Shown: one piece after another, positions 41,556-51,572 of the stretch
How the letters are laid out: every line of letters starts with the position of its first letter
How positions within the stretch are numbered: position 1 is the stretch's first letter
Assembly (NCBI GenBank): GCA_016720395.1
Contig: JADKKR010000002.1
Span: 1-64,000 of the forward strand
From: Geobacteraceae bacterium
Lineage (GTDB): Bacteria; Desulfobacterota; Desulfuromonadia; Geobacterales; Pseudopelobacteraceae
DNA length: 64,000 bases
Direction: 5' to 3'
The notes under the pieces: model-generated
Database searches by the model: none
What the model was told of the DNA's origin: nothing
The model's input: only the letters and a program-made list of their open reading frames with translations
Position numbers and translations under genes: made by a program

Positions 41556-42062
41556 TCAAGCGTAACTCTTTCGTCTGAACAGCCCGGTCTTGATGCTCAC
41601 GATCCGGTCCAGGAAGAGGACGCCGTCCAGATGGTCCATCTCATGCTGGATAGCGACCGCCTCAAAACCGCTGGCCGCGATCTCGCGCCGACTGCCATCC
41701 GGTTCGCTGAAACGTACGGTGATGGCAGTGGCCCGCTCCACATCACCGGTGTAGTCCGGGACGCTCATGCATCCTTCGCGCATAATGGCCGTTCCCTCCC
41801 GGGCTACGATTTCAGGGTTGATCATGCAGAGCTGCCCGTGATTGTTGCCTCTGCCGTGCCGATTGGCGGAGACATCCACCACGCAGACCCGCAGGGTCAC
41901 ACCGATCTGCGGTGCGGCCACACCCACCGAACCGGGTCCGGCATGCATGGTGTCCAGCAGGTCGTCGACCAGGGATCGTATCGGTGCATCAATGGTTTCC
42001 ACCAGATTGCAGACCTTCTTCAGGACCGGGTGGGGATAGCGCAGGATCGGTTGATTCGGCAT
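41556..42062 (-). CDS. def: peptide deformylase
   Basis: 168 residues. All three metal-site motifs are present: GVAAPQIG (about residues 46-53), EGCMSVP with the metal Cys (Met in place of the usual Leu), and QHEMDHLDG with HExxH. The enzyme removes the formyl group from nascent N-terminal methionine. It follows the ACT-domain gene by 3 bp and precedes the AMMECR1 pseudogene by 12 bp. A fmt gene, its usual partner, lies at the far end of the window and not next to it, so this may be one of two deformylases. Confidence 0.95.
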   Translation of the reverse strand: MPNQPILRYPHPVLKKVCNLVETIDAPIRSLVDDLLDTMHAGPGSVGVAAPQIGVTLRVCVVDVSANRHGRGNNHGQLCMINPEIVAREGTAIMREGCMSVPDYTGDVERATAITVRFSEPDGSRREIAASGFEAVAIQHEMDHLDGVLFLDRIVSIKTGLFRRKSYA

Positions 42063-42065
42063 AGG

Positions 42066-42626
42066 TCAGAAGGACACCGGCGTCACGATGCGTACGCCGA
42101 TTTCCACGTTCAGCTCCTTCTTGAGGTTCCCCAGCAGCGCCTCCAGACCCTCCGGCGTCTGTCTTTCGGGGATGGCCGCCTCCAACATCATCACGTAGAC
42201 CGGTTCTTCCGGCGTACCGATCAGCTTGGTATTGAGGTCCATGATATTGACCCCCAGCGCGGCCAGTTCCCGGGTCACGCGGTAGACGATACCCGGCTGG
42301 TCGGCCCCGTAGACCGAAATCATGCAGATCTCGTCGCTGGTCTCCTGACGAACCACCTCGTCGGCATGCAGAGACCGCACCGCCAGAGACATGCCCAAGT
42401 CATCGCAGACCGGTTTCAACTCGTCGTGCAGGCGCGATTTACTGAACGGGCGCGGATGGGAGACTATCAGGATCATGGCAAACTCACCCGCCAGCATGGT
42501 GCAGCTGGAATCGGCAATGTTGCAGCCCAGACGGAAGAGCACCTCGGCAATACCGGCCACAATACCGGTACGGTCCTTTCCGACAACGGAAACGGCGTAG
42601 TGCAGGGTTTCTGTTTGCTGGGGCAT
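42066..42626 (-). CDS. ACT-domain regulatory protein, GcvR-like
   Basis: 186 residues from MPQQTETL, with GGAGG five bases upstream of the ATG; the frame to 42638 is rejected. Two ACT domains occur in tandem: HYAVSVVGKDRTGIVAGIAEVLFRLGCNI (about residues 8-36) and ICMISVYGADQPGIVYRVTRELAALGVNIMDL (about 98-129). The DRTG and DQPG glycine loops are the ligand-binding turns. GcvR-like proteins sense glycine and modulate the glycine-cleavage regulator in E. coli; here no gcv genes are near. It starts an operon with def and AMMECR1. A GATGGTA/TACCATC inverted repeat at 42641-42665 lies just upstream and may be an operator. Confidence 0.9.
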   Translation of the reverse strand: MPQQTETLHYAVSVVGKDRTGIVAGIAEVLFRLGCNIADSSCTMLAGEFAMILIVSHPRPFSKSRLHDELKPVCDDLGMSLAVRSLHADEVVRQETSDEICMISVYGADQPGIVYRVTRELAALGVNIMDLNTKLIGTPEEPVYVMMLEAAIPERQTPEGLEALLGNLKKELNVEIGVRIVTPVSF

Positions 42627-42640
42627 GGGAACCTCCATCA

Positions 42641-42665
42641 GATGGTATACAATTTGGTTACCATC
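42641..42665. promoter_or_regulatory. operator-like inverted repeat upstream of the ACT-domain gene
   Basis: GATGGTA (42641-42647) and TACCATC (42659-42665) are perfect 7-bp inverted arms, 15 bp before the ATG side of the ACT gene. Position and symmetry suit a repressor site; the regulator is unknown. Confidence 0.4.
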
Positions 42666-42711
42666 ATTCGTTTAGGTCTGCAATTGTTTTTTAAAATCAT
42701 GCAAATGCGAA

Positions 42712-42740
42712 TTGACGAAACAGATTATTATGACTATTAA
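42712..42740 (+). promoter_or_regulatory. sigma70-like promoter with long leader to the molybdopterin oxidoreductase
   Basis: TTGACG at 42712-42717, a 17-bp spacer and TATTAA at 42735-42740. If used, the transcript leader is about 280 nt. The leader (42747-43029) has no gene and no recognised riboswitch. An isolated TATAAT at 43008 lacks a -35 box and is too close to the ATG. Confidence 0.4.
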
Positions 42741-43029
42741 GGTCATGGTAGCGAAACAAGGACAATCCACACAGGATGTCTGCTTAGCGGGGGCGTTTCA
42801 TTTCAGATTTTTATCAGATATCAATTGGTACACCTGATCAAGAGTCTGGTTCTTCTTACCTTTTCTATTCACAAAACGAAATAAAAGGTTGCATAGCCAA
42901 GAAAGAGGTCAACCCTTAAGTATAGAAAAGTTGAATAGATGCGTAAGTTTCCAAGATAGACGTTAGGTCGGGCCGAAAACCTACCCGGTCAAATCCCTAT
43001 CCGTTACTATAATTTACGAAAGGCCGCCC

Positions 43030-45039
43030 ATGACCACCCACCGCTCCATCTGTCCTTATGACTGTCCCGACACCTGCGGTCTACTGGTGGAGGTGGAGAA
43101 CGGCCGCGCCGTGCGGGTAAGTGGCGATCCAGACCACCCGGTCACACGCGGCCTGCTCTGCCCGAAGATGCTGCATTACGAACAGACGGTCCACTCCCCT
43201 CGTCGCCTTACGACGCCGCTGTTGCGGACCGGGGGCAAGGGGACCGGCAAATTCGTGCCGATCTCGTGGGAAGACGCCATCCAGCACACATGCGACCGCT
43301 GGAAAGAGCTGACTGCCCGGTACGGCGGTGAATCGATCCTGCCCTACTCCTACGCCGGCACCATGGGACTGGTGCAGCGCAACAGCGGCCACCCCTTTTT
43401 TCACAAGCTGGGGGCCTCGCGGCTGGAACGGACCATCTGTTCACCGGCCAAGGATGCCGGCTGGCGGGCGGTCATGGGTGAAACACCGGCCATGGATCCG
43501 GCAGATATGCAACAGAGTGACCTTATTATTCTGTGGGGCATCAATGCCGCAGCCACCAGCATCCACGCCATGCGCGATGCCCGGGCGGCACGGCAGCGCG
43601 GAGCACGGGTCTGGGCCATCGACACCTACCGTACCCCGACCTGCGACGCCGTCGACGAGGCCTTCATCGTCAAGCCGGGCGGCGACGGTGCCCTGGCACT
43701 GGGGATGATGCACGTCTTGGTGCGTGACGGGCTGGTCGACCGGGATTTCATCGCTACTAATGTGCATGGCTTCGATGAATTCGAGCAGCAGGTCCTGCCG
43801 CGGTGCTCCCCTGAGGAGATGTCTTCTGTCTGTGGTCTACCGGCGGCGACCATCGAGCGGATGGCGCGTGAATATGCCGCAGCCCTGGCGCCCTTCATCC
43901 GCTTGGGAAGCGGCCTGACCCGCTACGGCAACGGCGCCATGACCGTCCGTACCATCGTCTGCCTGCCGGCGGTCAGCGGGGCCTGGCAGCGTCCTGGCGG
44001 CGGCATCTTCCCCGGCACCTCCACCGGGGCGGCTTTTCCTCTGGCGGCCGTGGTGACCCGTGAGGATTTCATGACCGCCCCAACCCGAATGGTCAGCATG
44101 AACCAGCTTGGGCAGGCCCTGAATGAACTCTCCGACCCGCCGGTAGGATCGCTGTATGTCTACCACTCCAACCCGGCATCCATTGCCCCGGACCAGAACG
44201 CCATCATCCGCGGCCTGCTGCGCGACGACCTGTTCACCGTTGTGCACGAACGCTTCCTGACCGACACGGCCCGCTATGCCGACATCGTCCTGCCGGCTAC
44301 CAGCTCGCTGGAACAGCCCGACCTCTACCGCTGCTACGGAAACTACGTCAGCCAGAGCTGTTCCGCTGTCATCTCCCCGATCGGGGAGTCGAAGAGCAAT
44401 TGGGAGGTGTTCAGCCTTCTGGCTGAAGGCATGGGCTGGGAGGAACCGTTTTTCCGGCAACCGGCAGAAAAGCTAATCGAGCAGCTTCTGGATTTCGACA
44501 CATCCTGGCGTGACCGGGAGATGACCGACCGTTTGCGGCGGGGTGAACCGGTCTTCCTGACCCCGCCCCGCGACCCTCAACACCCCTGGCGTACACCATC
44601 CGGCCGGATCGAGATCCTCAACACCCGCGAGGCAGAGCCGCTGCCGCGGCCCCTGCCGACCCACGCCGAAGCGGACGGTTTTCCCCTGCGGCTGCAGCCG
44701 GCCGTGACCCCCTATGCCCTTAACTCCAGCTTCTACGAGCAGGACGACCTGCGGTCCCGTCAAACCTGCATGGAGCTGATGATAAACCCGGCTGATGCCG
44801 GGGCACGCGGGTTGACAGATGGCCAACAGGTGCTGGCCTGTAATGAATCGGGAGAAGTTGCCTTTTGCTTGAAAGTTACCGAAAGGGTTCCGGCCGGGAC
44901 GGTTGTTACGGAAGGGGTCTGGTGGAGCGAGTTCATTCCCGGAGGACGCGGGGTTAATGCCTTGACGTCTCAACGCCTTACCGATGGAGGAAGGGGAAGT
45001 ACGCTCTACGATGTGACGGTGGAGCTCCGGAGGGCTTGA
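43030..45039 (+). CDS. molybdopterin-dependent oxidoreductase, DMSO reductase family
   Basis: 669 residues. The N-terminal Fe4S4 motif CPYDCPDTCG (residues 8-17) with a fourth Cys in LLCPKM is intact. The molybdopterin-binding domains follow, with LERTICSPAKDAGWRAV (about 136-152) at the position where many relatives hold the metal ligand, WGINAAATSIHAM, and the C-terminal MopD-like fold (GLTDGQQVLACNESG). There is no twin-arginine signal, so it is cytoplasmic. It resembles the YoaE-type assimilatory-like group, whose substrate is unknown. No electron-transfer subunit is adjacent. Confidence 0.9.
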   Translation: MTTHRSICPYDCPDTCGLLVEVENGRAVRVSGDPDHPVTRGLLCPKMLHYEQTVHSPRRLTTPLLRTGGKGTGKFVPISWEDAIQHTCDRWKELTARYGGESILPYSYAGTMGLVQRNSGHPFFHKLGASRLERTICSPAKDAGWRAVMGETPAMDPADMQQSDLIILWGINAAATSIHAMRDARAARQRGARVWAIDTYRTPTCDAVDEAFIVKPGGDGALALGMMHVLVRDGLVDRDFIATNVHGFDEFEQQVLPRCSPEEMSSVCGLPAATIERMAREYAAALAPFIRLGSGLTRYGNGAMTVRTIVCLPAVSGAWQRPGGGIFPGTSTGAAFPLAAVVTREDFMTAPTRMVSMNQLGQALNELSDPPVGSLYVYHSNPASIAPDQNAIIRGLLRDDLFTVVHERFLTDTARYADIVLPATSSLEQPDLYRCYGNYVSQSCSAVISPIGESKSNWEVFSLLAEGMGWEEPFFRQPAEKLIEQLLDFDTSWRDREMTDRLRRGEPVFLTPPRDPQHPWRTPSGRIEILNTREAEPLPRPLPTHAEADGFPLRLQPAVTPYALNSSFYEQDDLRSRQTCMELMINPADAGARGLTDGQQVLACNESGEVAFCLKVTERVPAGTVVTEGVWWSEFIPGGRGVNALTSQRLTDGGRGSTLYDVTVELRRA

Positions 45040-45057
45040 CGGGTCCGGACAGACGGG

Positions 45058-45372
45058 TCATTCGCCGTCTTCGGAATCCATGTTGAGCCGCTTGCGACGC
45101 ATCAGCAGCTGAAGCGCCAAATCCACCAGGACCAGGCCGCTTACTCCCAGCAGGTATACCGTACGACCTTCGAAGTATCCCAGGCAGTTAAAGAACATGT
45201 AGAGCGCCACGACCAGCGGCAACAGTCCTCGTGTGGTTCGGACCCCCGCCTTGGCAGCCTCCGCCTCGTCCATGCCGGCCATCAGGCGCGGTGCCAGATG
45301 GTACCCGAGAGAAGTGACTCCCAGTACCATCACGGTGTTGCAGATAAAAATCAGAAGATGATACTGTTCCAC
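45058..45372 (-). CDS. small membrane protein of unknown function
   Basis: 104 residues with three hydrophobic stretches (LLIFICNTVMVLGVTSLGY, LLPLVVALYMFFNCLGYF and VYLLGVSGLVLVDLALQLL). The tail is basic then acidic (MRRKRLNMDSEDGE). No family was recognised. It lies 90 bp downstream of the YjgR-type ATPase gene on the same strand and converges on the oxidoreductase gene 18 bp away. Composition matches neighbours, and the frame is probably real. Confidence 0.65.
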   Translation of the reverse strand: MEQYHLLIFICNTVMVLGVTSLGYHLAPRLMAGMDEAEAAKAGVRTTRGLLPLVVALYMFFNCLGYFEGRTVYLLGVSGLVLVDLALQLLMRRKRLNMDSEDGE

Positions 45373-45462
45373 CGTTGAAATCCTTAGTAACCGTAAATTG
45401 AAGATTTACGCACCTGTGGCCGGCCTGGAACATCAGACCGCCAGGTGATCTTCACGACACGA

Positions 45463-46983
45463 TCAGCGCCTTCCTCCCAGAAGGGACCCGAGCACGCCGC
45501 GGATAATCGCCCGTCCCACCTGGCTCCCGACCGAACGGGCGGCGCTCTTGGCCATGGCCTCTACGACACCCTCCCGGTGCCCTCCACGAGGGCCGGTGCT
45601 GCCTCCCAGCAGATCCCCTAGCATCCCTGCCAACCCGCCGCTTCCCTCAGGAACCTGCGTCGTGGTTCCGCCAGACTGCAGCACGTCTCCCGCCTGGGCG
45701 GCCGCCTGCCCGGCACGGGCCTTGAGAACCTCGTAGGCGGATTCCCGGTCAATACTCTTTTCATAGACGCCGGCCACCAGGGAAGACTGGATCAGCTGCC
45801 GGCGCTGGTCGGCCTCGATCGGGCCGATATGGCTCCGGGGCGGGATGATGAAGGCCCGCTCGACGATGCCGGGCTGACCCTTCAGATCCAGAAAAGAAAC
45901 CAGAGCCTCGCCCACACCCAGTTCGGTGATGGCGCCCTCTTCATCCAGATCCGGATTGTCGCGCATGGTCTGGGCGGCCGCCTGCACCGCTTTCTGGTCG
46001 CGGGGGGAGAAGGCTCGCAGGGCATGCTGAACGCGGTTGCCCAGCTGGGAAAGCACGGTATCGGGCACATCTGCCGGATTCTGGGTCACGAAGAAAACCC
46101 CCACCCCCTTGGAGCGGATCAGCCGGACCATCTGCTCGATTTTTTCAAGGAGGGCGCCAGGGGCATCGCTGAACAGCAGGTGGGCTTCGTCGAAAAAGAA
46201 CACCAGCTTGGGCTTTTCCAGGTCGCCCGCTTCCGGCAGTTTTTCATAGAGCTCGGAGAGCAGCCAGAGCAGCAGGGTGCCGTACATCTTGGGCGCCTGC
46301 ATCAAGCGGTCGGCGGAAAGGATGTTGATGACGCCCTTGCCGTCCAGGGTCTGCATCAGATCGTCTATGTTCAGCATCGGCTCGCCGAAGATCCTGTCAC
46401 CCCCCTGGCTCTCCAGCGACAGAAGCCCACGCTGGATGGCCCCCACACTGGCGGAAGAGATGTTGCCGTATTCGGTGGTGAAGGTCCTGGCATTGTCACC
46501 GATGAACTGCAGCATGGCGCGCAGGTCTTTCAGGTCCAGCATGAGCAGGCCGCTGTCATCGGCCACCTTGAAGACCAGGTTGAGCACGCCGCTCTGGGTC
46601 TCGTTCAGCTCCAGCATCCTTGCCAGCAGCAGCGGCCCCATATCGGAGACCGTGGTGCGCACCGGATGCCCGCTTTCACCGAAAGGGTCCCACAACATCA
46701 CCGGGAAACCGAGGTAGGTGTGATCAGCAATCCCCAACTGCTGCAGGCGTTCGGTCACCTTGCCGTTGCCGCCACCAGGCTGGGATATTCCGGACAGGTC
46801 ACCTTTCACATCGGACATGAAGCAGGGTACGCCAATGGAAGAAAACTGCTCTGCCATGCTCTGCAGGGTAACGGTCTTGCCGGTACCGGTGGCACCGGTG
46901 ATCAGGCCGTGGCGGTTGGCCATCTGTGGCAGTATCTGAAGCTCGGCATGATCGTTCTTTGCTATCAGCAGAAGAGCAGTCAC
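45463..46983 (-). CDS. HerA/DUF853-type ATPase (YjgR family)
   Basis: 506 residues from GTG 46983, with GGGGGA six bases upstream; the ATG at 47037 lacks a site. Walker A is [20 protein letters not shown] (about residues 26-45), Walker B region [13 protein letters not shown], and a long loop [26 protein letters not shown] carries sensor-type residues. The C-terminus is glycine-rich ([22 protein letters not shown]), as is typical of YjgR. HerA relatives are hexameric DNA translocases; YjgR itself has no proven role. It follows selB by 111 bp. Confidence 0.9.
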   Translation of the reverse strand: MTALLLIAKNDHAELQILPQMANRHGLITGATGTGKTVTLQSMAEQFSSIGVPCFMSDVKGDLSGISQPGGGNGKVTERLQQLGIADHTYLGFPVMLWDPFGESGHPVRTTVSDMGPLLLARMLELNETQSGVLNLVFKVADDSGLLMLDLKDLRAMLQFIGDNARTFTTEYGNISSASVGAIQRGLLSLESQGGDRIFGEPMLNIDDLMQTLDGKGVINILSADRLMQAPKMYGTLLLWLLSELYEKLPEAGDLEKPKLVFFFDEAHLLFSDAPGALLEKIEQMVRLIRSKGVGVFFVTQNPADVPDTVLSQLGNRVQHALRAFSPRDQKAVQAAAQTMRDNPDLDEEGAITELGVGEALVSFLDLKGQPGIVERAFIIPPRSHIGPIEADQRRQLIQSSLVAGVYEKSIDRESAYEVLKARAGQAAAQAGDVLQSGGTTTQVPEGSGGLAGMLGDLLGGSTGPRGGHREGVVEAMAKSAARSVGSQVGRAIIRGVLGSLLGGRR

Positions 46984-47094
46984 GGTATGTCCCCCTTGGT
47001 CTGTCACTATGCAGGGCAGAAGAATTGTGCCCGGCATGTTGTTTTATTTGCAGACGGTTCAAATTCAGGCAAAACGGGTGAGACTTGATGATTG

Positions 47095-49005
47095 TTACCT
47101 TTTCCGTGCCAGCCGCCTGTCACCCACCCTGATGGTCAATTTCTCGCTATCGAAGTACTCCAGGAGCGGTATGAGGAACTTGCGCGACAGAGCGGTCAGT
47201 TCACGGTATTCAGTCGGGGTTATCTCCCCCTTTTCCCGAAGATGCCCCACCAGTTTTTCCCGCAGACCGTCCAAGGGAACGGACGCATAAAACAGGTCGC
47301 TGGATATGCGCACCACGTCGCCGCTCCTGACCAGCAGCGCCAGATTGTCACGCACCGCCTTTTCATCACAGCGGAAACGTTCCATGATCTCCTTGACCGT
47401 TGGCGGCTCAATGCCCCCCTCTTTCAGAAACAGGGCAATCCTGGACGACAGGTCCTCTGCAGGGCTGTTTTTTCTGGCAACCTTTCCGCCAGGCTTGACA
47501 ATATCCCGGTCCGGGACCAGCATCCCGTCTTTCTCCAGCGCTGACAAAAGCGGCGTGAAAAAACGCTGGTCACTCCGTTTCGGCAGACGGGTCTTGAGCT
47601 CTTCCTTGCCCATGCCATCCTTGAGAGGATTGGCATCCAGAAAGACGTTCAGTTCATCCAGCAGCACCTTTTTAAGAGCTTCAAAGGCGCTCCTGGACAG
47701 AAACAGGCGTGGTTCCCGGCTCACCTGCAGCACCTCACCTGACGAAAGCAGTACCGCCAATGCGGCCTCGGCAGTCTTGCGCGGCACACCGGAGCGCAGC
47801 AGGATATCGTCAAAGCCAATCCCGGTCAGCAGGCTCTGGGCAATGATCAAGGCTATCGTGCTCCCGTGATCTTCCTTGCCGAAGGCCTCCAGCAGTTCGA
47901 GTGCCTCGCTGCTTCGGCGCCGGCGACGGGGGGGGAAAGGATCCAGGACGACTCCGCCGCCGACGGTGGCAGCCGGCGACGACATTCGCAGAATATAGCT
48001 GTCCCCGGAAAGCAGCAGGGCCGGTTCCTTCAGTCGCAGCTGAACATAGGCGCTTTCGCCCGGTTGAAGCGTGTCACGATCCAGCAGAATCACCTGTGCC
48101 GGCACCTCATAGGTGGCCGAATGGAGTCGCAGTGTGGCACGGTGCTTCAACTCGCGAGGCGACGAGGCCAGATAGTCCAGACGTACATCCACGGCCCGGG
48201 TGGCCCGGAAGACACCCCGCGGCACCACCACGTCACCCCGATGGACCTGGTCCAGATCGATCCCCTGCAGATTGACGGCCAGACGCTGCCCGGCCTGACC
48301 CTGCTCTGATTTCGAGCCATGGGCCTGGATACCACGGACGCGCCCTTCACGGCCCGAAGGCAACAGTTCAAGCTCGTCGCCGACGCGGATTTCGCCCGAC
48401 AGCAACGTACCGGTCACCACCGTCCCGAATCCGGCAACGGTGAATACACGGTCTACCGGCAGACGGAAACTCCCTTCACGCCTTTTCTCATCGGCCATAT
48501 CCGCCAAGCGGACCAGCTCGTTGCTGAGTTCATCCAGCCCTTCACCACTGCGTGAGGAAACCGGGACGATTGGAGCCCCCTCCAGGAAACTTCCGGCCAC
48601 GAAATCCCGCACCTCTTCGGTCACCAGCTCCAGCCACTCCCGGTCAACCAGATCACGCTTGGTCAGGGCCACCAAACCGCATTTGACCCCCAGCAGGCTC
48701 AGGATATCCAGATGTTCCCGCGTCTGGGGCATAATGCCCTCATCGGCGGCAATGACCAGCATGACCAGATCCATGCCGCCCACGCCGGCGACCATGGCGC
48801 GCACAAACTTCTCATGCCCCGGCACATCCACGATCCCGAAGCGGATCCCCCCCGGCATCTCCAGATGGGCAAAGCCCAGCTCGATGGTAATGCCGCGGGC
48901 CTTCTCCTCCTTCAGTCGATCGGTATCGATGCCGGTCAGGGCCTTGACCAGCGAGGTCTTGCCGTGGTCGATGTGGCCGGCGGTGCCAAGGATCAGGTGC
49001 TTCAT
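47095..49005 (-). CDS. selB: selenocysteine-specific translation elongation factor SelB
   Basis: 636 residues. GTPase motifs are G1 [13 protein letters not shown] at the N-terminus, G2 GITIELGF, G3 DVPGHEKF and G4 TKRD. Domains II and III follow ([18 protein letters not shown]) and then four winged-helix modules (from about residue 380), the last of which binds the SECIS hairpin. SelB delivers Sec-tRNA to UGA codons. Its presence supports the TGA-containing gene at 62358. No selA or selC was seen here. It lies 28 bp after the response-regulator gene on the same strand. Confidence 0.96.
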   Translation of the reverse strand: MKHLILGTAGHIDHGKTSLVKALTGIDTDRLKEEKARGITIELGFAHLEMPGGIRFGIVDVPGHEKFVRAMVAGVGGMDLVMLVIAADEGIMPQTREHLDILSLLGVKCGLVALTKRDLVDREWLELVTEEVRDFVAGSFLEGAPIVPVSSRSGEGLDELSNELVRLADMADEKRREGSFRLPVDRVFTVAGFGTVVTGTLLSGEIRVGDELELLPSGREGRVRGIQAHGSKSEQGQAGQRLAVNLQGIDLDQVHRGDVVVPRGVFRATRAVDVRLDYLASSPRELKHRATLRLHSATYEVPAQVILLDRDTLQPGESAYVQLRLKEPALLLSGDSYILRMSSPAATVGGGVVLDPFPPRRRRRSSEALELLEAFGKEDHGSTIALIIAQSLLTGIGFDDILLRSGVPRKTAEAALAVLLSSGEVLQVSREPRLFLSRSAFEALKKVLLDELNVFLDANPLKDGMGKEELKTRLPKRSDQRFFTPLLSALEKDGMLVPDRDIVKPGGKVARKNSPAEDLSSRIALFLKEGGIEPPTVKEIMERFRCDEKAVRDNLALLVRSGDVVRISSDLFYASVPLDGLREKLVGHLREKGEITPTEYRELTALSRKFLIPLLEYFDSEKLTIRVGDRRLARKR

Positions 49006-49033
49006 ACGAATATGCCTTCAGACGGAGCCATGG

Positions 49034-49738
49034 TCACCCTTTTCTGCTGAAACGGTAGCCGACACCGCGCACGGTCTGGAAGTGGACCGGGTGGGTCGGG
49101 TCGGGCTCGAAATACTTGCGCAGCCTGACGATAAAGTTATCCAGGGTTCTGGTTTCGGTATCATTGGCGTAGCCCCAGACCGACTGGAGCAGTTCAGCAC
49201 GCGACAGGATCTCCCCTTCCTTCTGGAAAAAGAGCGACAGCACACGCACCTCCATCTCGGTAAGGTCGATCTCTCCCTGGGCGGTCCGGGCACGGTAGGA
49301 AAGGGGAAAGACCTCGTTGCTGCCGAAGCGGTACCCCTCTTCCACCGGATCGGGACGGTACCATGAGGAGCGACGCAACATCCCCTTGACCCGCAACAGG
49401 AACTCCACCAGGTTAAAAGGTTTGGTCAGGTAATCGTCGGCCCCGTTCTCCAGCCCCTCCACCCGGTCACCATCCTCGGAGCGGGCGGTCAACATCAGGA
49501 TCGGCACGCGCGGATCAAGCTTGCGAATGGCCCGGCAGACCTGGAAACCATCCATGCCGGGCAGCATGACATCCAGGATGATCAGTTCGAAGTGCTCCAC
49601 CTCAAGAGCGGTCAGGGCCTTTTCCCCGGATTCGAAATGGCTGATACGGCAACCTTCCTCTTCCAGATTGAAACAGATGCCCCGTGCCAGGTGAATCTCG
49701 TCCTCGACAAGCATGATATGCGGTTTTTCACTGTACAT
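49034..49738 (-). CDS. OmpR-family response regulator
   Basis: 234 residues. The receiver domain has the acidic pocket VEDE near residue 12, the phospho-acceptor D56 in [10 protein letters not shown], the Thr switch in MLTARS and the Lys in DYLTKPF. A winged-helix DNA-binding domain follows ([31 protein letters not shown] and [14 protein letters not shown]). It lies 5 bp after the kinase gene, with which it forms a pair. The target genes are unknown; a palindrome at 50758 lies upstream of the kinase. Confidence 0.95.
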   Translation of the reverse strand: MYSEKPHIMLVEDEIHLARGICFNLEEEGCRISHFESGEKALTALEVEHFELIILDVMLPGMDGFQVCRAIRKLDPRVPILMLTARSEDGDRVEGLENGADDYLTKPFNLVEFLLRVKGMLRRSSWYRPDPVEEGYRFGSNEVFPLSYRARTAQGEIDLTEMEVRVLSLFFQKEGEILSRAELLQSVWGYANDTETRTLDNFIVRLRKYFEPDPTHPVHFQTVRGVGYRFSRKG

Positions 49739-49743
49739 GGCCG

Positions 49744-50679
49744 TTACACCCCCGGCAGGGTTAAAATAAACGTGCAGCCTTGACCGAGACCGGCGCTCTC
49801 AACCGAGACCTTGCCGCCATAGCTGCGGATGATGGTATCGACTATATACAGGCCCAACCCGGTCCCGCGCACGTTCTCTCCAGCCGGATGGACCCGGTAG
49901 AACATCTCGAAAACATTCTTCAGCTCGCTTTTGTCCAATCCCCTGCCCTTATCCTGGATCGTCAGCTGCACAGAGTTCCCTGCCCGGCAGAGCCGAACAA
50001 ATATTTCCGGGCTTCCGGGTGAATAGAGTACGGCATTTTCGAACAGGTTGCGCAACACCATGCCCATTTCTTCAGGGTCAACGAACAGCTTGAGAGCGGG
50101 TTCCGCATCCAGCGAGATGCTGCCCCCCTGCGACAGGCTCGCCCGCTCACGCTCCACATATTCCGCCAGCATGGCGGAAATATCCGTCAGGCGGCGCTCG
50201 GCAGGCTTGCGGCGCTGTTCCAGGCGCGCCGCCATGAGCAGGTTGTTGATCAGATAGTGCAGACGGTCCGTATCCGACAGCATGGTGTCGACAAAAGCAT
50301 CCAGCTTGTCTCCGGCAGGTCGACGCAGCCGGATGGTTTCGAGGTGCAGCTGGATCGAGGCCAGCGGTGATTTCAGTTCGTGGGTGACCTGCGAGATGAT
50401 GTCGCGCTGCTTGGTGTACAGTTTGGACTGCCGGTTCCAATAGACAAAGATGACATACACGCCCACCAGTATGATCACCAGCAGCAGCAGCCCCTCGACC
50501 ATGACCGGCCAGTTGAACCCCGCGCCGAGGAGTTCGGGGCGATATTTTTCGGCCAGTTGGCGGAATTCACGATCCTTGCCGATGAACCAGGAGATCCAGA
50601 ACACCACCAGGGTGATCCAGACCAGCTGGACGGCGATCAGCGCCATGACCGGATGAAACAACTTGCGCGGCAGCTTCAT
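49744..50679 (-). CDS. membrane sensor histidine kinase
   Basis: 311 residues from MKLPRKLF, with GAGGAAA just before the ATG; the longer frame to 50757 is rejected. Two membrane segments (about 12-34 and 60-82) flank a short periplasmic loop of about 25 residues. HisKA has H100 in SQVTHELKSPLASI; the ATPase domain shows the N box NLFENAVLYS, G1 DKGRGLD and G2 GTGLGLYI. The small loop suggests that it senses a membrane or internal signal rather than a ligand in the periplasm. It pairs with the response regulator. Confidence 0.95.
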   Translation of the reverse strand: MKLPRKLFHPVMALIAVQLVWITLVVFWISWFIGKDREFRQLAEKYRPELLGAGFNWPVMVEGLLLLVIILVGVYVIFVYWNRQSKLYTKQRDIISQVTHELKSPLASIQLHLETIRLRRPAGDKLDAFVDTMLSDTDRLHYLINNLLMAARLEQRRKPAERRLTDISAMLAEYVERERASLSQGGSISLDAEPALKLFVDPEEMGMVLRNLFENAVLYSPGSPEIFVRLCRAGNSVQLTIQDKGRGLDKSELKNVFEMFYRVHPAGENVRGTGLGLYIVDTIIRSYGGKVSVESAGLGQGCTFILTLPGV

Positions 50680-50757
50680 GTTTCCTCGTATCTCTATCTG
50701 TAGTTTCGCGGGCAGCCCTTCTGATTCCAGGCGGCATAGGCAGGAAGTGTTTAACAT

Positions 50758-50773
50758 GGCGGGAATTCCTGCC
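50758..50773. promoter_or_regulatory. palindromic operator-like site between kinase operon and divergent gene
   Basis: GGCGGGAATTCCTGCC is a near-perfect 16-bp palindrome centred on GGAATTCC. It lies 79 bp before the kinase ATG and about 150 bp before the divergent membrane gene, so it could be an autoregulatory site of the two-component system. Confidence 0.4.
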
Positions 50774-50923
50774 GGGAGCCCTGCCCCATTAACGTGATCC
50801 GTGAATGAAACAGTTTATTTTCTACCAAAAAATAAAGGAAATTACTTCAAGCTTACACATTATTCTGTTATAACCGCTGGGCGCCTGCGGCGCAATCAGA
50901 GAGTACATCGGAGAGACGATATA

Positions 50924-51406
50924 ATGTCCAGTTTCGACTTCAAGCGCCTGAACCGTACCATGACCATCTATCGCGTTGTCCAGGCCCTGCTGCTGTGCCT
51001 GCTGATTTACGTTGCCTACATATTCCAGAACAACTTCGCCCTGATGGGCAGGCCTGAAAAGTTCATGTCCAGCATTATCGCAGCCATCGTGGTCCAACTG
51101 CTGCTGCTTTACCCGATTTACCGGCTTGCCTGGCGTGATGCCGGCGTCGAGATGGAAGGTAGCGCAATCGGTCTCTCCGCTGAAGCGTCGGCCGCCTTGC
51201 GCAAAAAACGTCTCCTGGGTGATCTCTGGAAATTCAGCGCAGTGGGCTTTTTTCTAGCCTTTGTGACCATGGTCCCGGATGTCAAAAAAGCACCCGGTGC
51301 TCCCGTCATCCTTGCCATCATTATTTTTTCATTCCTGCTGATGTGCCTGACCTACTTCCAGTGTTTCAACTTCAGCGCCAAGAAACGGATGAAGCAGACC
51401 AGCTGA
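50924..51406 (+). CDS. membrane protein of unknown function
   Basis: 160 residues from MSSFDFKR, with GGAG about 10 nt upstream; the longer frame from 50801 is rejected. Four hydrophobic segments are visible (VVQALLLCLLIYVAYIF, SIIAAIVVQLLLLYPIY, FSAVGFFLAFVTMV and VILAIIIFSFLLMCLTYFQCF). The N- and C-termini are basic. No domain was recognised. It is divergent from the kinase operon and ends 14 bp before an extragenic repeat. Confidence 0.75.
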   Translation: MSSFDFKRLNRTMTIYRVVQALLLCLLIYVAYIFQNNFALMGRPEKFMSSIIAAIVVQLLLLYPIYRLAWRDAGVEMEGSAIGLSAEASAALRKKRLLGDLWKFSAVGFFLAFVTMVPDVKKAPGAPVILAIIIFSFLLMCLTYFQCFNFSAKKRMKQTS

Positions 51407-51419
51407 AAAAATCCTTTGC

Positions 51420-51535
51420 CACAGAGGGCACAGAGAAACACAGAGGAAATCAAAAATACTTTTGGGGTTACCCCTTAAAAGACTTGTTTTCAGGTTTCCT
51501 CCGTTTCTGCTTGTCCTCCGTGTCCTCGCTTAAAA
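51420..51535. repeat. extragenic inverted repeat, CACAGAGG/CCTCCGTG-type arms
   Basis: The left arm (51420-51447) is a set of CACAGAG units, and the right arm (51500-51535) has TCCTCCGT and CCTCCGTGTCCTC units in inverse orientation. Arms are imperfect. The inner part has a GGGGTTACCCC hairpin. It fills most of the space between the membrane gene and the 3' end of the JAMM-DinG gene. Confidence 0.6.
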
Positions 51536-51572
51536 GCGCCTACTTTTGGCTGTGCTAAATCGCTTTTGACGT

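Noticed and set aside
42730..42840. 35-codon frame starting MTIKVMVAKQ in the leader of the molybdopterin gene
   Set aside because: No ribosome site before the ATG and no recognisable feature; treated as leader sequence.
43008..43013. Perfect TATAAT before the molybdopterin oxidoreductase
   Set aside because: No -35 element at 16-18 bp, and transcription would start inside or after the ribosome site.
43030..45039. Selenocysteine in the molybdopterin oxidoreductase, given selB nearby
   Set aside because: The frame has no internal TGA. The TICSPAK stretch has Cys and Ser coded normally.
45829..47088. 419-codon plus-strand frame opposite the YjgR-type ATPase
   Set aside because: Fully antisense to an ATPase with intact motifs; rich in Q, H, G as expected of a shadow frame.
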